Shown here: positions 54,115 to 61,921 of the stretch, piece by piece
How positions within the stretch are numbered: position 1 is the first letter of the stretch
Layout of the letters: each line of letters starts with the position of its first letter
Assembly: GCF_025655475.1 (NCBI RefSeq)
Contig: NZ_JAHTIK010000001.1
Location: 6,580,145-6,644,144 of the forward strand
Direction: 5' to 3'
Length of the DNA stretch: 64,000 nucleotides
Source of the DNA: Kitasatospora sp. DSM 101779
Lineage (GTDB): Bacteria > Actinomycetota > Actinomycetes > Streptomycetales > Streptomycetaceae
The notes under the pieces: generated by a model
Databases searched by the model: none
Seen by the model: the letters and a program-made list of their open reading frames with translations, nothing else
Told to the model about the DNA's origin: nothing
Position numbers and translations under genes: made by a program

Positions 54115-54879
54115 ATGAGCGGACGGCTGGCGGGCAGGGCGGCGGTGGTGACGGGGGCGGCCCGCGGGATCGGGCGCGCCACCGCGGAACTCTTCGCCGA
54201 CGAGGGCGCGCGGCTTGTGCTGACCGACATCGACGGACCGGCGGTCGAGGCGCTGTGCACCGAACTCTCCGCCGACGGCGCCGAGGCGGTGCCGGTGGCC
54301 GGCGACGTCTCGGTGCCCGCCGACGCCCGGGCGATGATCGAGGCCGCGGTGCAGTCCTACGGCCGGATCGACGTGCTCGTCGCCAACGCCGGGGTGATCC
54401 CGCTGCACACCGTCGCCGAGGCCACCCCCGAGGACTGGGACGCCGTCATGGCCGTGGACGGCCGCGGCATGTTCCTCACCTGCAAGTACGCGATCGAGCG
54501 GATGGCCGCCGCCGGCGGCGGGTCGATCGTCTGCCTCTCCTCGATCTCCGGCCTCGCCGGCCAGGCCGGCCAAGCCGTGTACGGCCCGGCGAAGTTCGTC
54601 GCCACCGGGCTGACCAAGCACTTGGCGGTCGAGTGCGCCCCGCAGGGCATCCGGGTCAACGCGGTGGCGCCGGGCACCATCCGCACCGACCGTGTCCGGC
54701 AGCTCCCGGACGAGCCGGGCGGGCCCGAGTACCTGGAGGCGATCGTCAAGCAGCACCCGATGGGCCGCCTCGGCGAACCCGACGAGGTCGCCCGGGCGAT
54801 CCTCTTCCTCGCCTCCGACGAGGCCTCCTTCGTCACCGGTGCGGTGCTGCCCGTGGACGGCGGCTACCTCGCCCGGTGA
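54115..54879 (+). CDS. Short-chain dehydrogenase/reductase (classical SDR)
   Basis: A 254-aa NAD(P)-dependent oxidoreductase: cofactor loop VVTGAARGIGRATAEL, NAG motif VLVANAGVIP, catalytic Ser in SSISG and YGPAKF as the Tyr-x3-Lys pair, C-terminal VTGAVLPVDGGYLAR. The Asp after the second strand (VLTDIDG) favours NAD over NADP. The substrate is unknown. Convergent with the pxp operon. Confidence 0.94.
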   Translation: MSGRLAGRAAVVTGAARGIGRATAELFADEGARLVLTDIDGPAVEALCTELSADGAEAVPVAGDVSVPADARAMIEAAVQSYGRIDVLVANAGVIPLHTVAEATPEDWDAVMAVDGRGMFLTCKYAIERMAAAGGGSIVCLSSISGLAGQAGQAVYGPAKFVATGLTKHLAVECAPQGIRVNAVAPGTIRTDRVRQLPDEPGGPEYLEAIVKQHPMGRLGEPDEVARAILFLASDEASFVTGAVLPVDGGYLAR

Positions 54880-54903
54880 CCCGTCCGCCGCCGCCCGCGC
54901 GGA

Positions 54904-55749
54904 TCAGCCGCGGCGGGGCGCGAAGCGCAGCGGCGTACCCGGCCGGGCCTGCGCCGCCGCCGCGAGGTCGGCCCGCGGGACGACACCGATCACCGGGTAG
55001 CCGCCCGTGGTGGGGTGGTCCGCGAGGAAGACCACCGGCAGGCCGTCCGGCGGCACCTGCACCGCGCCCAGCAGCATGCCCTCGCTGGGCAGTTCGCCGC
55101 TGCGCAGCCGGGCCACCGGCGAACCCTCGGTGCGCAGCGCGATCCGGTTGGACGCCCCGGCCACCCGGTACCCGGCGACCGGCGGCGGGCCGGCGAACCA
55201 GTCCGCGTGCGGCCCCGGCATCAGCCCCAGCACCAACTCGCGCGGCGGGCCGGGCAGCGGCACCAGCTCCGCGGCCGGCCCCGGCCGGAGGCCACCGACC
55301 GGCAGCCGGTCGCCCTCGGCCAGCGGCGCCGGGCCGAGGCCGGAGAGCAGGTCGGCCGACCGGCTGCCCAGCACCGGGGGCACCGCGATGCCGCCGGCCA
55401 CCGCGAGGTAGGTGCGCACCCCCGAGGTCGCGGCGCCCACCTCCAGCAGTGCACCGGCCGGCACCCGGACCGCCGCACCCCAGGCGGCCGGCCGGCCGTC
55501 CACCCGGACGGGCGCGGGCGCGCCGGTCACCGCCACCACGACCGGCTCCGAGGGCCGCAGTGCCGTCCCGCCGAGGGTGGTCTCCAGCCCGGCCGCGTCC
55601 GGCGGATTGCCGAGCAGCCGGTTCGCGGCCCGCAGCGCCGGTTCGTCGAGGGCGCCCGCGCGGGGCACACCGAGGTGCGCGACGCCGCGCCGCCCGAGGT
55701 CCTGCACGGTCGTCAGCGGACCGGGCCGCACCACCAGCAGTTCAGCCAC
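54904..55749 (-). CDS. pxpC: 5-oxoprolinase subunit C (KipA/biotin-dependent carboxyltransferase-like)
   Basis: A 281-aa protein of the AHS2 family: VVRPGPLTTVQDLGRRGVAH at the start, RAGALDEPALRAANRLLGN, and PTTGGYPVIGVV near the end. With PxpA and PxpB it hydrolyses 5-oxoproline to glutamate using ATP. GTG 55749 overlaps the pxpB stop by 8 bp. Third gene of the operon 57186 to 54904. Confidence 0.94.
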   Translation of the reverse strand: MAELLVVRPGPLTTVQDLGRRGVAHLGVPRAGALDEPALRAANRLLGNPPDAAGLETTLGGTALRPSEPVVVAVTGAPAPVRVDGRPAAWGAAVRVPAGALLEVGAATSGVRTYLAVAGGIAVPPVLGSRSADLLSGLGPAPLAEGDRLPVGGLRPGPAAELVPLPGPPRELVLGLMPGPHADWFAGPPPVAGYRVAGASNRIALRTEGSPVARLRSGELPSEGMLLGAVQVPPDGLPVVFLADHPTTGGYPVIGVVPRADLAAAAQARPGTPLRFAPRRG

Positions 55750-56410
55750 CGGCCACCGCCTCGAACCGGACCCGGGTGCCCGGCGCCAGCAGCGCGGCCG
55801 GCTCGCGCCCGGTGTCCCACAGCCGCAGCGCGGTGTGCCCGAGCAACTGCCAGCCGCCGGGGGAGGAACGCGGGTAGACGCCGGTGTACGGCCCCGCGAG
55901 GGCCACCGACCCGGCCGGGACGGCGCTGCGCGGGGTCGCCCGGCGCGGCACGTGGTACCGCTCGGGCAGCCCGGTGAGGTAGCCGAAACCGGGGGCGAAC
56001 CCGCAGAACGCCACCCGGTACTCGGCCCCGGTGTGGATGCGCACCGCGGCCTCCGGAGAGACGCCCCACAGGGCGGCGATCTCGGCCAGGTCGGCACCGT
56101 CGTACACCGTCGGGACGGTCACCGACGGGCCGTCGGCGGGAGGCAGGTCCGGCAGCTCCCAGCCGGCCAGCGCCCGGGCGAGTGCGGTGCGGTCGGCGAC
56201 CCCGTCCAGCAGCACGGTGCACGCGGCCGGCACGATCTCGACGACGGCGGGCAACTCGTCACGGCGGGCCAGCAGTTCGGCGTAGAGGGCGGCGACCCGC
56301 TCGGCGCTGCCGGCGGTGACGAGCAGGGCGTCCTCGCCGACCGCACGCACAACCGGGCGCAGAACCGGCCGGGGCGCCGCCCCGGCCTCCTCGGGCTGCT
56401 GACCCGGCAT
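55742..56410 (-). CDS. pxpB: 5-oxoprolinase subunit B (KipI family)
   Basis: A 222-aa AHS1-family protein: VVRAVGEDALLVTAGS at the start, then VAFCGFAPGFGYLTGLPE and SVALAGPYTGVYPRSSPGGW. Partner of PxpC; the pair is fused in some bacteria. The family name KipI comes from a Bacillus kinase inhibitor, but in the pxpABC context the metabolic role is established. ATG 56410 shares a base with the pxpA stop. Confidence 0.94.
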   Translation of the reverse strand: MPGQQPEEAGAAPRPVLRPVVRAVGEDALLVTAGSAERVAALYAELLARRDELPAVVEIVPAACTVLLDGVADRTALARALAGWELPDLPPADGPSVTVPTVYDGADLAEIAALWGVSPEAAVRIHTGAEYRVAFCGFAPGFGYLTGLPERYHVPRRATPRSAVPAGSVALAGPYTGVYPRSSPGGWQLLGHTALRLWDTGREPAALLAPGTRVRFEAVAGG

Positions 56411-57186
56411 CAGGTGAACGCCTCCACCCGCACCCCGGCCGAGGCGAGCGCCCCGCGCACCCGCCAGGCCAGCTGGGCGGCGCCGGGCGTGTCCCCGTGG
56501 ACGCAGAGCGAACGGGCGCTGACCGCCACCGTCTCACCGTCGGCGGCCGCGACAGCGCCGTCCCGGGCCAGCCCCACCGCGCGGGTGATCACCGCCTCCG
56601 GGTCGTGCACCACGGCGCCGGGCTCCCGCCGCGGCACCAGTGTCCCGGCTCTGGTGTAGGCCCGGTCGGCGAAGGCCTCGGCGACCACCGGCAGGCCCAC
56701 CCCCTCGGCCACGGCCAGCAGTTTGGAGTCCGGCAGGCCCAGCACCGGCAGCGGCCCGTCACAGACCGCGCCCGCCCGCAGCACCCCGGAGACCACCGCC
56801 TCCGCCTGCTCGTCGTCGGCCACCACCCGGTTGTACAGCGCACCGTGCGGCTTCACGTACGACACCCGGGAGCCGGCCGCCCGCGCGAAGACCTGCAAGG
56901 CGCCGATCTGGTAGGCGATTTCGTCGGCGAGCTCGTCCGGCGGCACGTCCATCGCGCGCCGCCCGAAGCCGGCGAGGTCCCGGTACGAGACCTGGGCGCC
57001 GATCCGGACACCGCGCTCCGCGGCCAGTGCACAGACCCGGCGCATCGTCGACGGGTCACCGGCGTGGAAGCCGCACGCCACATTGGCGCTGGTCACCACG
57101 GACAGCAGGGCCTCGTCGTCGGTCAGGGTCCAGCGCCCGAACCCCTCGCCGAGGTCCGCATTGAGATCGATCACCGCGTCCGCCAC
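56410..57186 (-). CDS. pxpA: 5-oxoprolinase subunit A (LamB/YcsF family)
   Basis: A 258-aa protein: IDLNADLGEGFGRWTLTDD, SANVACGFHAGDPSTMRR, YVKPHGALYN and SLCVHGDTPGA hold the metal and catalytic residues of this family. First gene of the pxpABC operon that clears 5-oxoproline, a spontaneous breakdown product of glutamine and glutathione-like peptides. GTG 57186. Confidence 0.95.
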   Translation of the reverse strand: MADAVIDLNADLGEGFGRWTLTDDEALLSVVTSANVACGFHAGDPSTMRRVCALAAERGVRIGAQVSYRDLAGFGRRAMDVPPDELADEIAYQIGALQVFARAAGSRVSYVKPHGALYNRVVADDEQAEAVVSGVLRAGAVCDGPLPVLGLPDSKLLAVAEGVGLPVVAEAFADRAYTRAGTLVPRREPGAVVHDPEAVITRAVGLARDGAVAAADGETVAVSARSLCVHGDTPGAAQLAWRVRGALASAGVRVEAFT

Positions 57187-57385
57187 GCGCCAGTCCGCCT
57201 TCCAGCAGCTCCTGGTGGTGATCGTAGGGCCTGATCGTTTGCGCGGGCGCCGGGCCCGTCGCCCGGGCACAGGGATTTGCCGAACGGCCGTCACCCGTTC
57301 GCCTCCGGCAGGGCCCCACCGGGCCGGACGGACCCGTCCGGCGGGGGAGTTGGGGCGGCCGGCAGAGGCCCGGGGCACCGCGCGG

Positions 57386-57670
57386 TCACACCAGGACGAC
57401 CGCCAGCACGAACAGGGGCACGACGGAGACGACCCACATCGCGGTGCCCGCGGCGCAGGCCCGCACGGTCCACAGTCCCACCCGGACGGGGCCGAGCGGA
57501 CCGCCGCCGTGGACCCACCGCCCGGTCGGCGCGCAGTTCGCCGCGGGGCCCAGGCGGAGCGACAGCCACCACGTCAGGACACCGATCGGCGACCGCGTGA
57601 ACTCTCCCACCGTCCCGGGCGTGGCGGACCAGAGGACGTGCAGCGCGACCTGGACCGCCAGGCCGGCCAT
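57386..57670 (-). CDS. Small membrane protein
   Basis: A 94-aa protein with two or three hydrophobic helices (GLAVQVALHVLW; VLTWWLSLRL; AMWVVSVVPLFVLAVVLV) and no known domain. It starts 43 nt after the ferritin-like gene stop (GTG 57676 is an alternative start) and probably ends that operon. The 199-bp gap between its stop and pxpA shows no gene. Confidence 0.55.
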   Translation of the reverse strand: MAGLAVQVALHVLWSATPGTVGEFTRSPIGVLTWWLSLRLGPAANCAPTGRWVHGGGPLGPVRVGLWTVRACAAGTAMWVVSVVPLFVLAVVLV

Positions 57671-57713
57671 CAGCACCCCGAGGCCCGGGACGCCGACCCG
57701 CCCGTCCGCGCCG

Positions 57714-58457
57714 TCACCGGTCCGGCCTCAGCGCCCGGGCCGCCTCGGCCGCCACCGCCGCCGACCGGGCGACGAACCGCAGCCGGCGGACGCCCAGCAC
57801 CCGCAGTGCCGGGCCGTGGTCCAGCGCGACGAACCCGGCCGCGGCGGTGGCGAGCAGCCGCCAGAAGGCGACGGCGGGGGAGTGCAGCGCAGCGGGCAGC
57901 AGGCCGATCGACTCCCGCAGCCGCAGGCAGTGGAAGGGGATGTGCCGCAGCTCGTCCGCGGCGATCCGGCCGGCGACCTCGGCGACCAGCCCGTCCGCGG
58001 CCCCGTCCCGTACGGCCCGGTAGTACGGCACGGCGACCACCTCGGCCACCAGCAGCACCATCAGCTCCAGCCGCAGGCCGAGCGTCCGGCGGAAGCGGAC
58101 GAAGAGCGCGTCGCTCCAGTGCGAGCCGAGCAGCGGTGTCCCGGCGGCCCGCAGCAGTGCGGCCAGCAGCCGGGCGTGGTTCTGCTCCTCGGCGACGAAC
58201 AGCCGGACGGCGGCCGCGTAGTCGACGTCGCCCGCCGCGTCCGCCTTGCCGATCAGGTTGGTCCCGTCGCCGTCCTCGCCCACCTGGAACTTCTGCAGGC
58301 TGCGCAGCAGGGCGGCGGACGCCCGGGCGCCCCGGGACCAGTCCGGGTCGCCCAGCTCGGCGCGCCAGGCCGCCTCGGCGGTGAAGTGCGCCACCCAGCA
58401 GGCGAAGTCCAGGCGGTCGAGGCCCGCCGGTGCGCCGGTGACCGTGCCGGCGGTCAT
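57714..58457 (-). CDS. Ferritin-like diiron-type protein
   Basis: A 247-aa helical protein. Two ExxH-type metal pairs are visible, in AEEQNHARLLAAL and ADELRHIPFHCL, with additional acidic residues in RLELMVLLVAEV, as expected for a four-helix diiron bundle. Some relatives are fatty-acid or aromatic oxygenases, others iron-storage-like; the function is unclear. Overlaps the membrane protein gene (ATGA). Confidence 0.83.
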   Translation of the reverse strand: MTAGTVTGAPAGLDRLDFACWVAHFTAEAAWRAELGDPDWSRGARASAALLRSLQKFQVGEDGDGTNLIGKADAAGDVDYAAAVRLFVAEEQNHARLLAALLRAAGTPLLGSHWSDALFVRFRRTLGLRLELMVLLVAEVVAVPYYRAVRDGAADGLVAEVAGRIAADELRHIPFHCLRLRESIGLLPAALHSPAVAFWRLLATAAAGFVALDHGPALRVLGVRRLRFVARSAAVAAEAARALRPDR

Positions 58458-59014
58458 CGGACGGGGGCCGGGGCGGTGAAGCCGTTCGGCACGGTGACGG
58501 CCCGGGACCACTCGAGGCGGCGGACCGCCCGCAGCACGATCAGCAGCGGGACGGCACCGACCACTCCGAACGACATGTCGATGAATCGCCAGTAGAGCGG
58601 GATGCCGCGCAGCGGGCCGCAGACCAGCGCCAGCGGCAGGACCCCGGCGCAGGCCAGCAGTGCCCACCGGATCACCCAGACGTTGCGCACCGGGTCGCGC
58701 AGCGGCCCCCAGAACGCGGCGGCGATCACCAGGTGGGCGAAGGCCAGCCAGTCGGTGCCGTAGGCGAGGAACGGGTAGCGCGCATTGGTTTCGGCGATGC
58801 CGTCGCGGACCTGGGCCGCCCGCCCGGCGAGGGCCGGCCAGTGCCCGCCGACGCCGCTGCCGTCGATCGCGGAGGCCAGCCAGCGGGTCTCGGACTCCAG
58901 GGGGAAGGCGGTCAGGCCGCTCAGGACGAGGCAGACGATGAAGATCCACAGCCAGGTGCGGATGCGCCGCAGCGCGGCGTCCCGGTCCACCGCCGGGTCG
59001 GTGTCCTTGGTCAT
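58454..59014 (-). CDS. Four-helix membrane protein
   Basis: A 186-aa protein with four membrane segments (TWLWIFIVCLVLSGLTAFPL; YGTDWLAFAHLVIAAAFW; WALLACAGVLPLALVCG; GAVPLLIVLRAV) and a His in the second, resembling small cytochrome-b-like or DoxX-like proteins. First gene of the operon with the ferritin-like protein. The promoter lies in the double palindrome upstream. Confidence 0.8.
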   Translation of the reverse strand: MTKDTDPAVDRDAALRRIRTWLWIFIVCLVLSGLTAFPLESETRWLASAIDGSGVGGHWPALAGRAAQVRDGIAETNARYPFLAYGTDWLAFAHLVIAAAFWGPLRDPVRNVWVIRWALLACAGVLPLALVCGPLRGIPLYWRFIDMSFGVVGAVPLLIVLRAVRRLEWSRAVTVPNGFTAPAPVR

Positions 59015-59036
59015 GGCCCGACTCTAGACCCAGGAA

Positions 59037-59072
59037 TTGAACGCGTTCAAGTAGGAAACTGAACATGTTCAA
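59037..59072. promoter_or_regulatory. Double palindromic operator TTGAACGCGTTCAA and relative
   Basis: A perfect 14-bp palindrome (59037-59050) and an imperfect one (CTGAACATGTTCAA, 59059-59072), centres 22 bp apart, so two helical turns. This is typical of TetR-family sites. It lies between the minus-strand membrane/ferritin-like operon and the plus-strand SMC-complex operon. No TetR gene is adjacent. Confidence 0.75.
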
Positions 59073-59163
59073 CTAGCGGTCGGGCGGCATCCAGGGGCGC
59101 CGGAACCGGGGCAACCAGGCTCGTTTCGGATGTTGTCGGTGCGAACCTCTAATCTTGTCCACC

Positions 59164-60696
59164 GTGACCGCCACCGCAGACCAGTCCGCCGAGTACGAGC
59201 TCCGGCCGCCCGCCGCAGCCGCCCGGCCCGCACCCGGCCCGGCCGCCGACGAGGGCCTCGCCCGCCGGCTCAAGGCGCTGGCCTGCACCGCACCGCTGCA
59301 CGACCTGGACGCGCGCAAGGTCAACCTGGCCGGTGAGTACGGCTCGTACACCATGGCCGAGATCGGCCTCGCGGTGATCGACCTCGTCACGCTCAACATG
59401 GACTTCGACACCGGCGCCGACCGCGACATAGTGCTCGGCCGCCTCCAGCCCCGGATCGCCGCGCAGAACCCGACCCGCAGCACCGCCGAGCACGAGCGGG
59501 TCGGCCGCTGGGTGCTCGAGTCGCTGATCAACGTCGGCAGCGTCGACCGCGGCTTCCGCGCCGTCTACGGCACCTTCGGCCCGGACGGCGCCTACGTCCG
59601 CCGCGACTACGACTTCAAGCTCGTCGAGGAGGTGCCCGGGCCCGACGGCGGCGTCTACCTGCGCACCACCGACGAGGCCGTCAACGTGCTCGTCGGCGCC
59701 CTCGACACCGACGTCACCTCCGCCCAGATCGCCGCCGAGGTCAAGCTCGAGGTGCTGATCCGCCGCGGCCGCCTCGCCGACGCCCAGCTCGCCGCGGAAC
59801 AGGCCCGCTACCGCACCGTCCAGTACGCCGAGACGCTGCGCCGCGCCCTGGAGGCCACCCGCCGCAACGTCCGCGCCGTCGACTGGATGGAGACCGTCCC
59901 CGACCTCATCGACGAGGCCCTGGACCACATCGCCGACCGGTACCGGCACGAGAACGCGATCCTCACCAACATCCGCAAGGCCCGCGACGAGAGCATCGAG
60001 CCCGAGCACAAGCGGCGCGCCGCCGAACTCGTCGACATCGTCAAGGACTGCATCCGCCGCCACACCCAGCTGCAGACCCGCCTGCTGGAGGCCGGCCCGC
60101 TCTTCCGCGCCGAACAGGACCGCCAGGCCTTCGCCGCCCCCAGCGCCCGCAGCGGCATCGACCTCTACGGGCACCTGCTGGCCCCGCTGCTCGAGCTGCC
60201 CGTCGAGCAGGCCGTCCGGCCCACCGACGCCTTCTTCGCCCGCGGCACCGGACTGCGGACACCGGTCTCCGTCCGGGTCGCCGACCTCGTCGACCTGCTG
60301 CTCACCCCGCCCGTCGAACGCGAGCACCTCGGCGCGGAGCTGCCCGAGCCGGACCTGGTCGCCACCCCGGACGACAGCCGCTTCAGCGAGGCCCAGCTGG
60401 AAGCCGCGCTCGACCTCCTCGACCTGCCCGCGGACGCACCCCGACGGCTCTCCGGCCTGCTCGCCGACGCCCGCCGCCAGGACCCGGACCTGCCCTACCT
60501 GGTCGCCCTGCTCGCCGTCCACGCCGCCAGCCCGCCGGTCGGCACCGCCTACCGCCAGGGCGAGGAACGCCTGCTCTTCGCCGTCGACGACGGCACCCAC
60601 CTCGACGACCCCGAGTTCGGCGGCGCCGACCTCGTCGTCGGCAGCGCCCTCCTCGACGCCGCAGGCATGGCCGCCGACCGCAAGGAGGCAGGCTGA
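59164..60696 (+). CDS. MukF/JetA-like kleisin candidate
   Basis: A 510-aa mostly helical protein. Residues about 150-260 (DEAVNVLVGALDTDVTSAQI, ARYRTVQYAETLRRALEATR, RNVRAVDWMETVPDLIDEAL) resemble the middle domain of MukF and JetA kleisins. The N-terminal 100 residues could be a winged helix and the C-terminal part (LLTPPVEREHLGAELPEPD) the ATPase-binding region. Role: link to the SMC-like ATPase two genes downstream. GTG 59164 is preferred, with TAATCT 8 nt before it and no ribosome site; TTG 59155 is an alternative. Confidence 0.8.
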   Translation: MTATADQSAEYELRPPAAAARPAPGPAADEGLARRLKALACTAPLHDLDARKVNLAGEYGSYTMAEIGLAVIDLVTLNMDFDTGADRDIVLGRLQPRIAAQNPTRSTAEHERVGRWVLESLINVGSVDRGFRAVYGTFGPDGAYVRRDYDFKLVEEVPGPDGGVYLRTTDEAVNVLVGALDTDVTSAQIAAEVKLEVLIRRGRLADAQLAAEQARYRTVQYAETLRRALEATRRNVRAVDWMETVPDLIDEALDHIADRYRHENAILTNIRKARDESIEPEHKRRAAELVDIVKDCIRRHTQLQTRLLEAGPLFRAEQDRQAFAAPSARSGIDLYGHLLAPLLELPVEQAVRPTDAFFARGTGLRTPVSVRVADLVDLLLTPPVEREHLGAELPEPDLVATPDDSRFSEAQLEAALDLLDLPADAPRRLSGLLADARRQDPDLPYLVALLAVHAASPPVGTAYRQGEERLLFAVDDGTHLDDPEFGGADLVVGSALLDAAGMAADRKEAG

Positions 60697-60725
60697 TGAC
60701 ACACCTCCCGCGTACGGGACGCCCT

Positions 60726-60871
60726 CAGGGGCGCGTGGGGGCACCTCCCGGCCGCCAGGCCGGGGGAGGACTGCGCGAAGCGGAAGGCCACCGTCCCGCA
60801 CCCGCCCCACCAGGGGCTCACCCCACCCCCCGCGTGCGCCTCCCCCGGATTGCGCAGTTCCCCGCGCCCCC
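60726..60871. repeat. Dispersed palindromic element, copy E
   Basis: The 24-bp core 60726-60749 is the exact complement of 25850-25873. It continues with GGACTGCGCGAAGCGGAAGG (60768 region) and ends in GGATTGCGCAGTTCCCCGCG (60847 onwards), the same outline as copy B at 33.2 kb. It fills the gap inside the SMC-complex operon. Confidence 0.85.
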
Positions 60872-60904
60872 CGCGGCCCACCCCTCTCACAAGGAGTCCC
60901 GTCC

Positions 60905-61777
60905 GTGACGATCAACCACGATGCGGCGTGGGCCCCCGAGGCGGAGCCGGTTCAGGCGCCCCTCACCCCCGCCGACGTCGCCGACGCCGCCCGGCTGGTC
61001 TCGTTCGGGCTGCAGGCCAAGCTGCTCCCGGCGCGGGACGCCGAGTACGCCGAGCTGGTCCGCCGCCACCGCGAGGACCCGCCGTTCGCGCGGCTCGCCG
61101 ACGCCGTCGCCACCGGCATGGGCCTGGTGGTGCTGGAGGTGTCGCCGCGCGCCGGCATGGCCGTCGCCGCGGCGGAGGACTCGGTCTTCGCGGTCCGGAT
61201 GGGCGACTACTCCCGACGGGCGGCGTCCGAGTCGACCGACCGCTTCCTGCACGGCCTCGCGCACCTCGCGGTGGCGGCGCTGGCCTTCCCCCGTCCCGAG
61301 GACCTCGCCGACGACGGCTACCTGGGCCGGGTGACCGTCAACGGCGTGGACGCCTTCGTCCGGCAGGCGTGCCGCCGGCTGGAGGAGCGGGCCGAGGCCC
61401 AGGGCGCGGTCACCGACCCGGCCAGTGACGCGCCCGGCCTGGAGGCGGCCTGGCGGGTGTGGGCCCGCCGTTCGTCCACCGGCGCCACGAAGGACGCCCG
61501 CCGTCTGGCGGGTTCCACCACCGGCATCGTCTCGAAGGCGGTGCTGTTCCTGGTCGACTCCGGGTTCCTGCAGAAGACCTCGGACGACGCGGGCGGCACT
61601 TTCCGCACCACGGCCCGTTATCAGTTGCAGGTCCGCGACCTCGCCGGTTCGGCCGCGATGGCGGAGCTCACCGACCTCGGTGTCGTCCCGGTGACGGACG
61701 GTACGGCGACCCTGATGCCCGCCGACGACTCCGACGAACTCGTCGCCGACGCCGGTCTGCCGTTCCACTCCCTCTGA
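60905..61777 (+). CDS. MukE/JetB-like partner protein candidate
   Basis: A 290-aa protein. N-terminal helices (VADAARLVSFGLQAKLLPAR) are followed by a region with VRMGDYSRRAASESTDRFLH. A later part (GIVSKAVLFLVDSGFLQKTS, GGTFRTTARYQLQVRDLAG) looks like a winged helix. Size and position between kleisin-like and SMC-like genes match MukE or JetB. Sequence alone would not identify it. GTG 60905 follows AAGGAG. Confidence 0.72.
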   Translation: MTINHDAAWAPEAEPVQAPLTPADVADAARLVSFGLQAKLLPARDAEYAELVRRHREDPPFARLADAVATGMGLVVLEVSPRAGMAVAAAEDSVFAVRMGDYSRRAASESTDRFLHGLAHLAVAALAFPRPEDLADDGYLGRVTVNGVDAFVRQACRRLEERAEAQGAVTDPASDAPGLEAAWRVWARRSSTGATKDARRLAGSTTGIVSKAVLFLVDSGFLQKTSDDAGGTFRTTARYQLQVRDLAGSAAMAELTDLGVVPVTDGTATLMPADDSDELVADAGLPFHSL

Positions 61778-61921
61778 CCCTCCGACCCCCGACCCGGCCG
61801 AGCCACCGGCCACCGGCCACGGCACCCCGCCGAGCCACCAGCCGCCCGCGACGACACCCCGCCCCCGACACTCCGCGCCGGTCCCCGCCGACCGGCACCC
61901 ACTCTGGAGAACCGCAGCACC

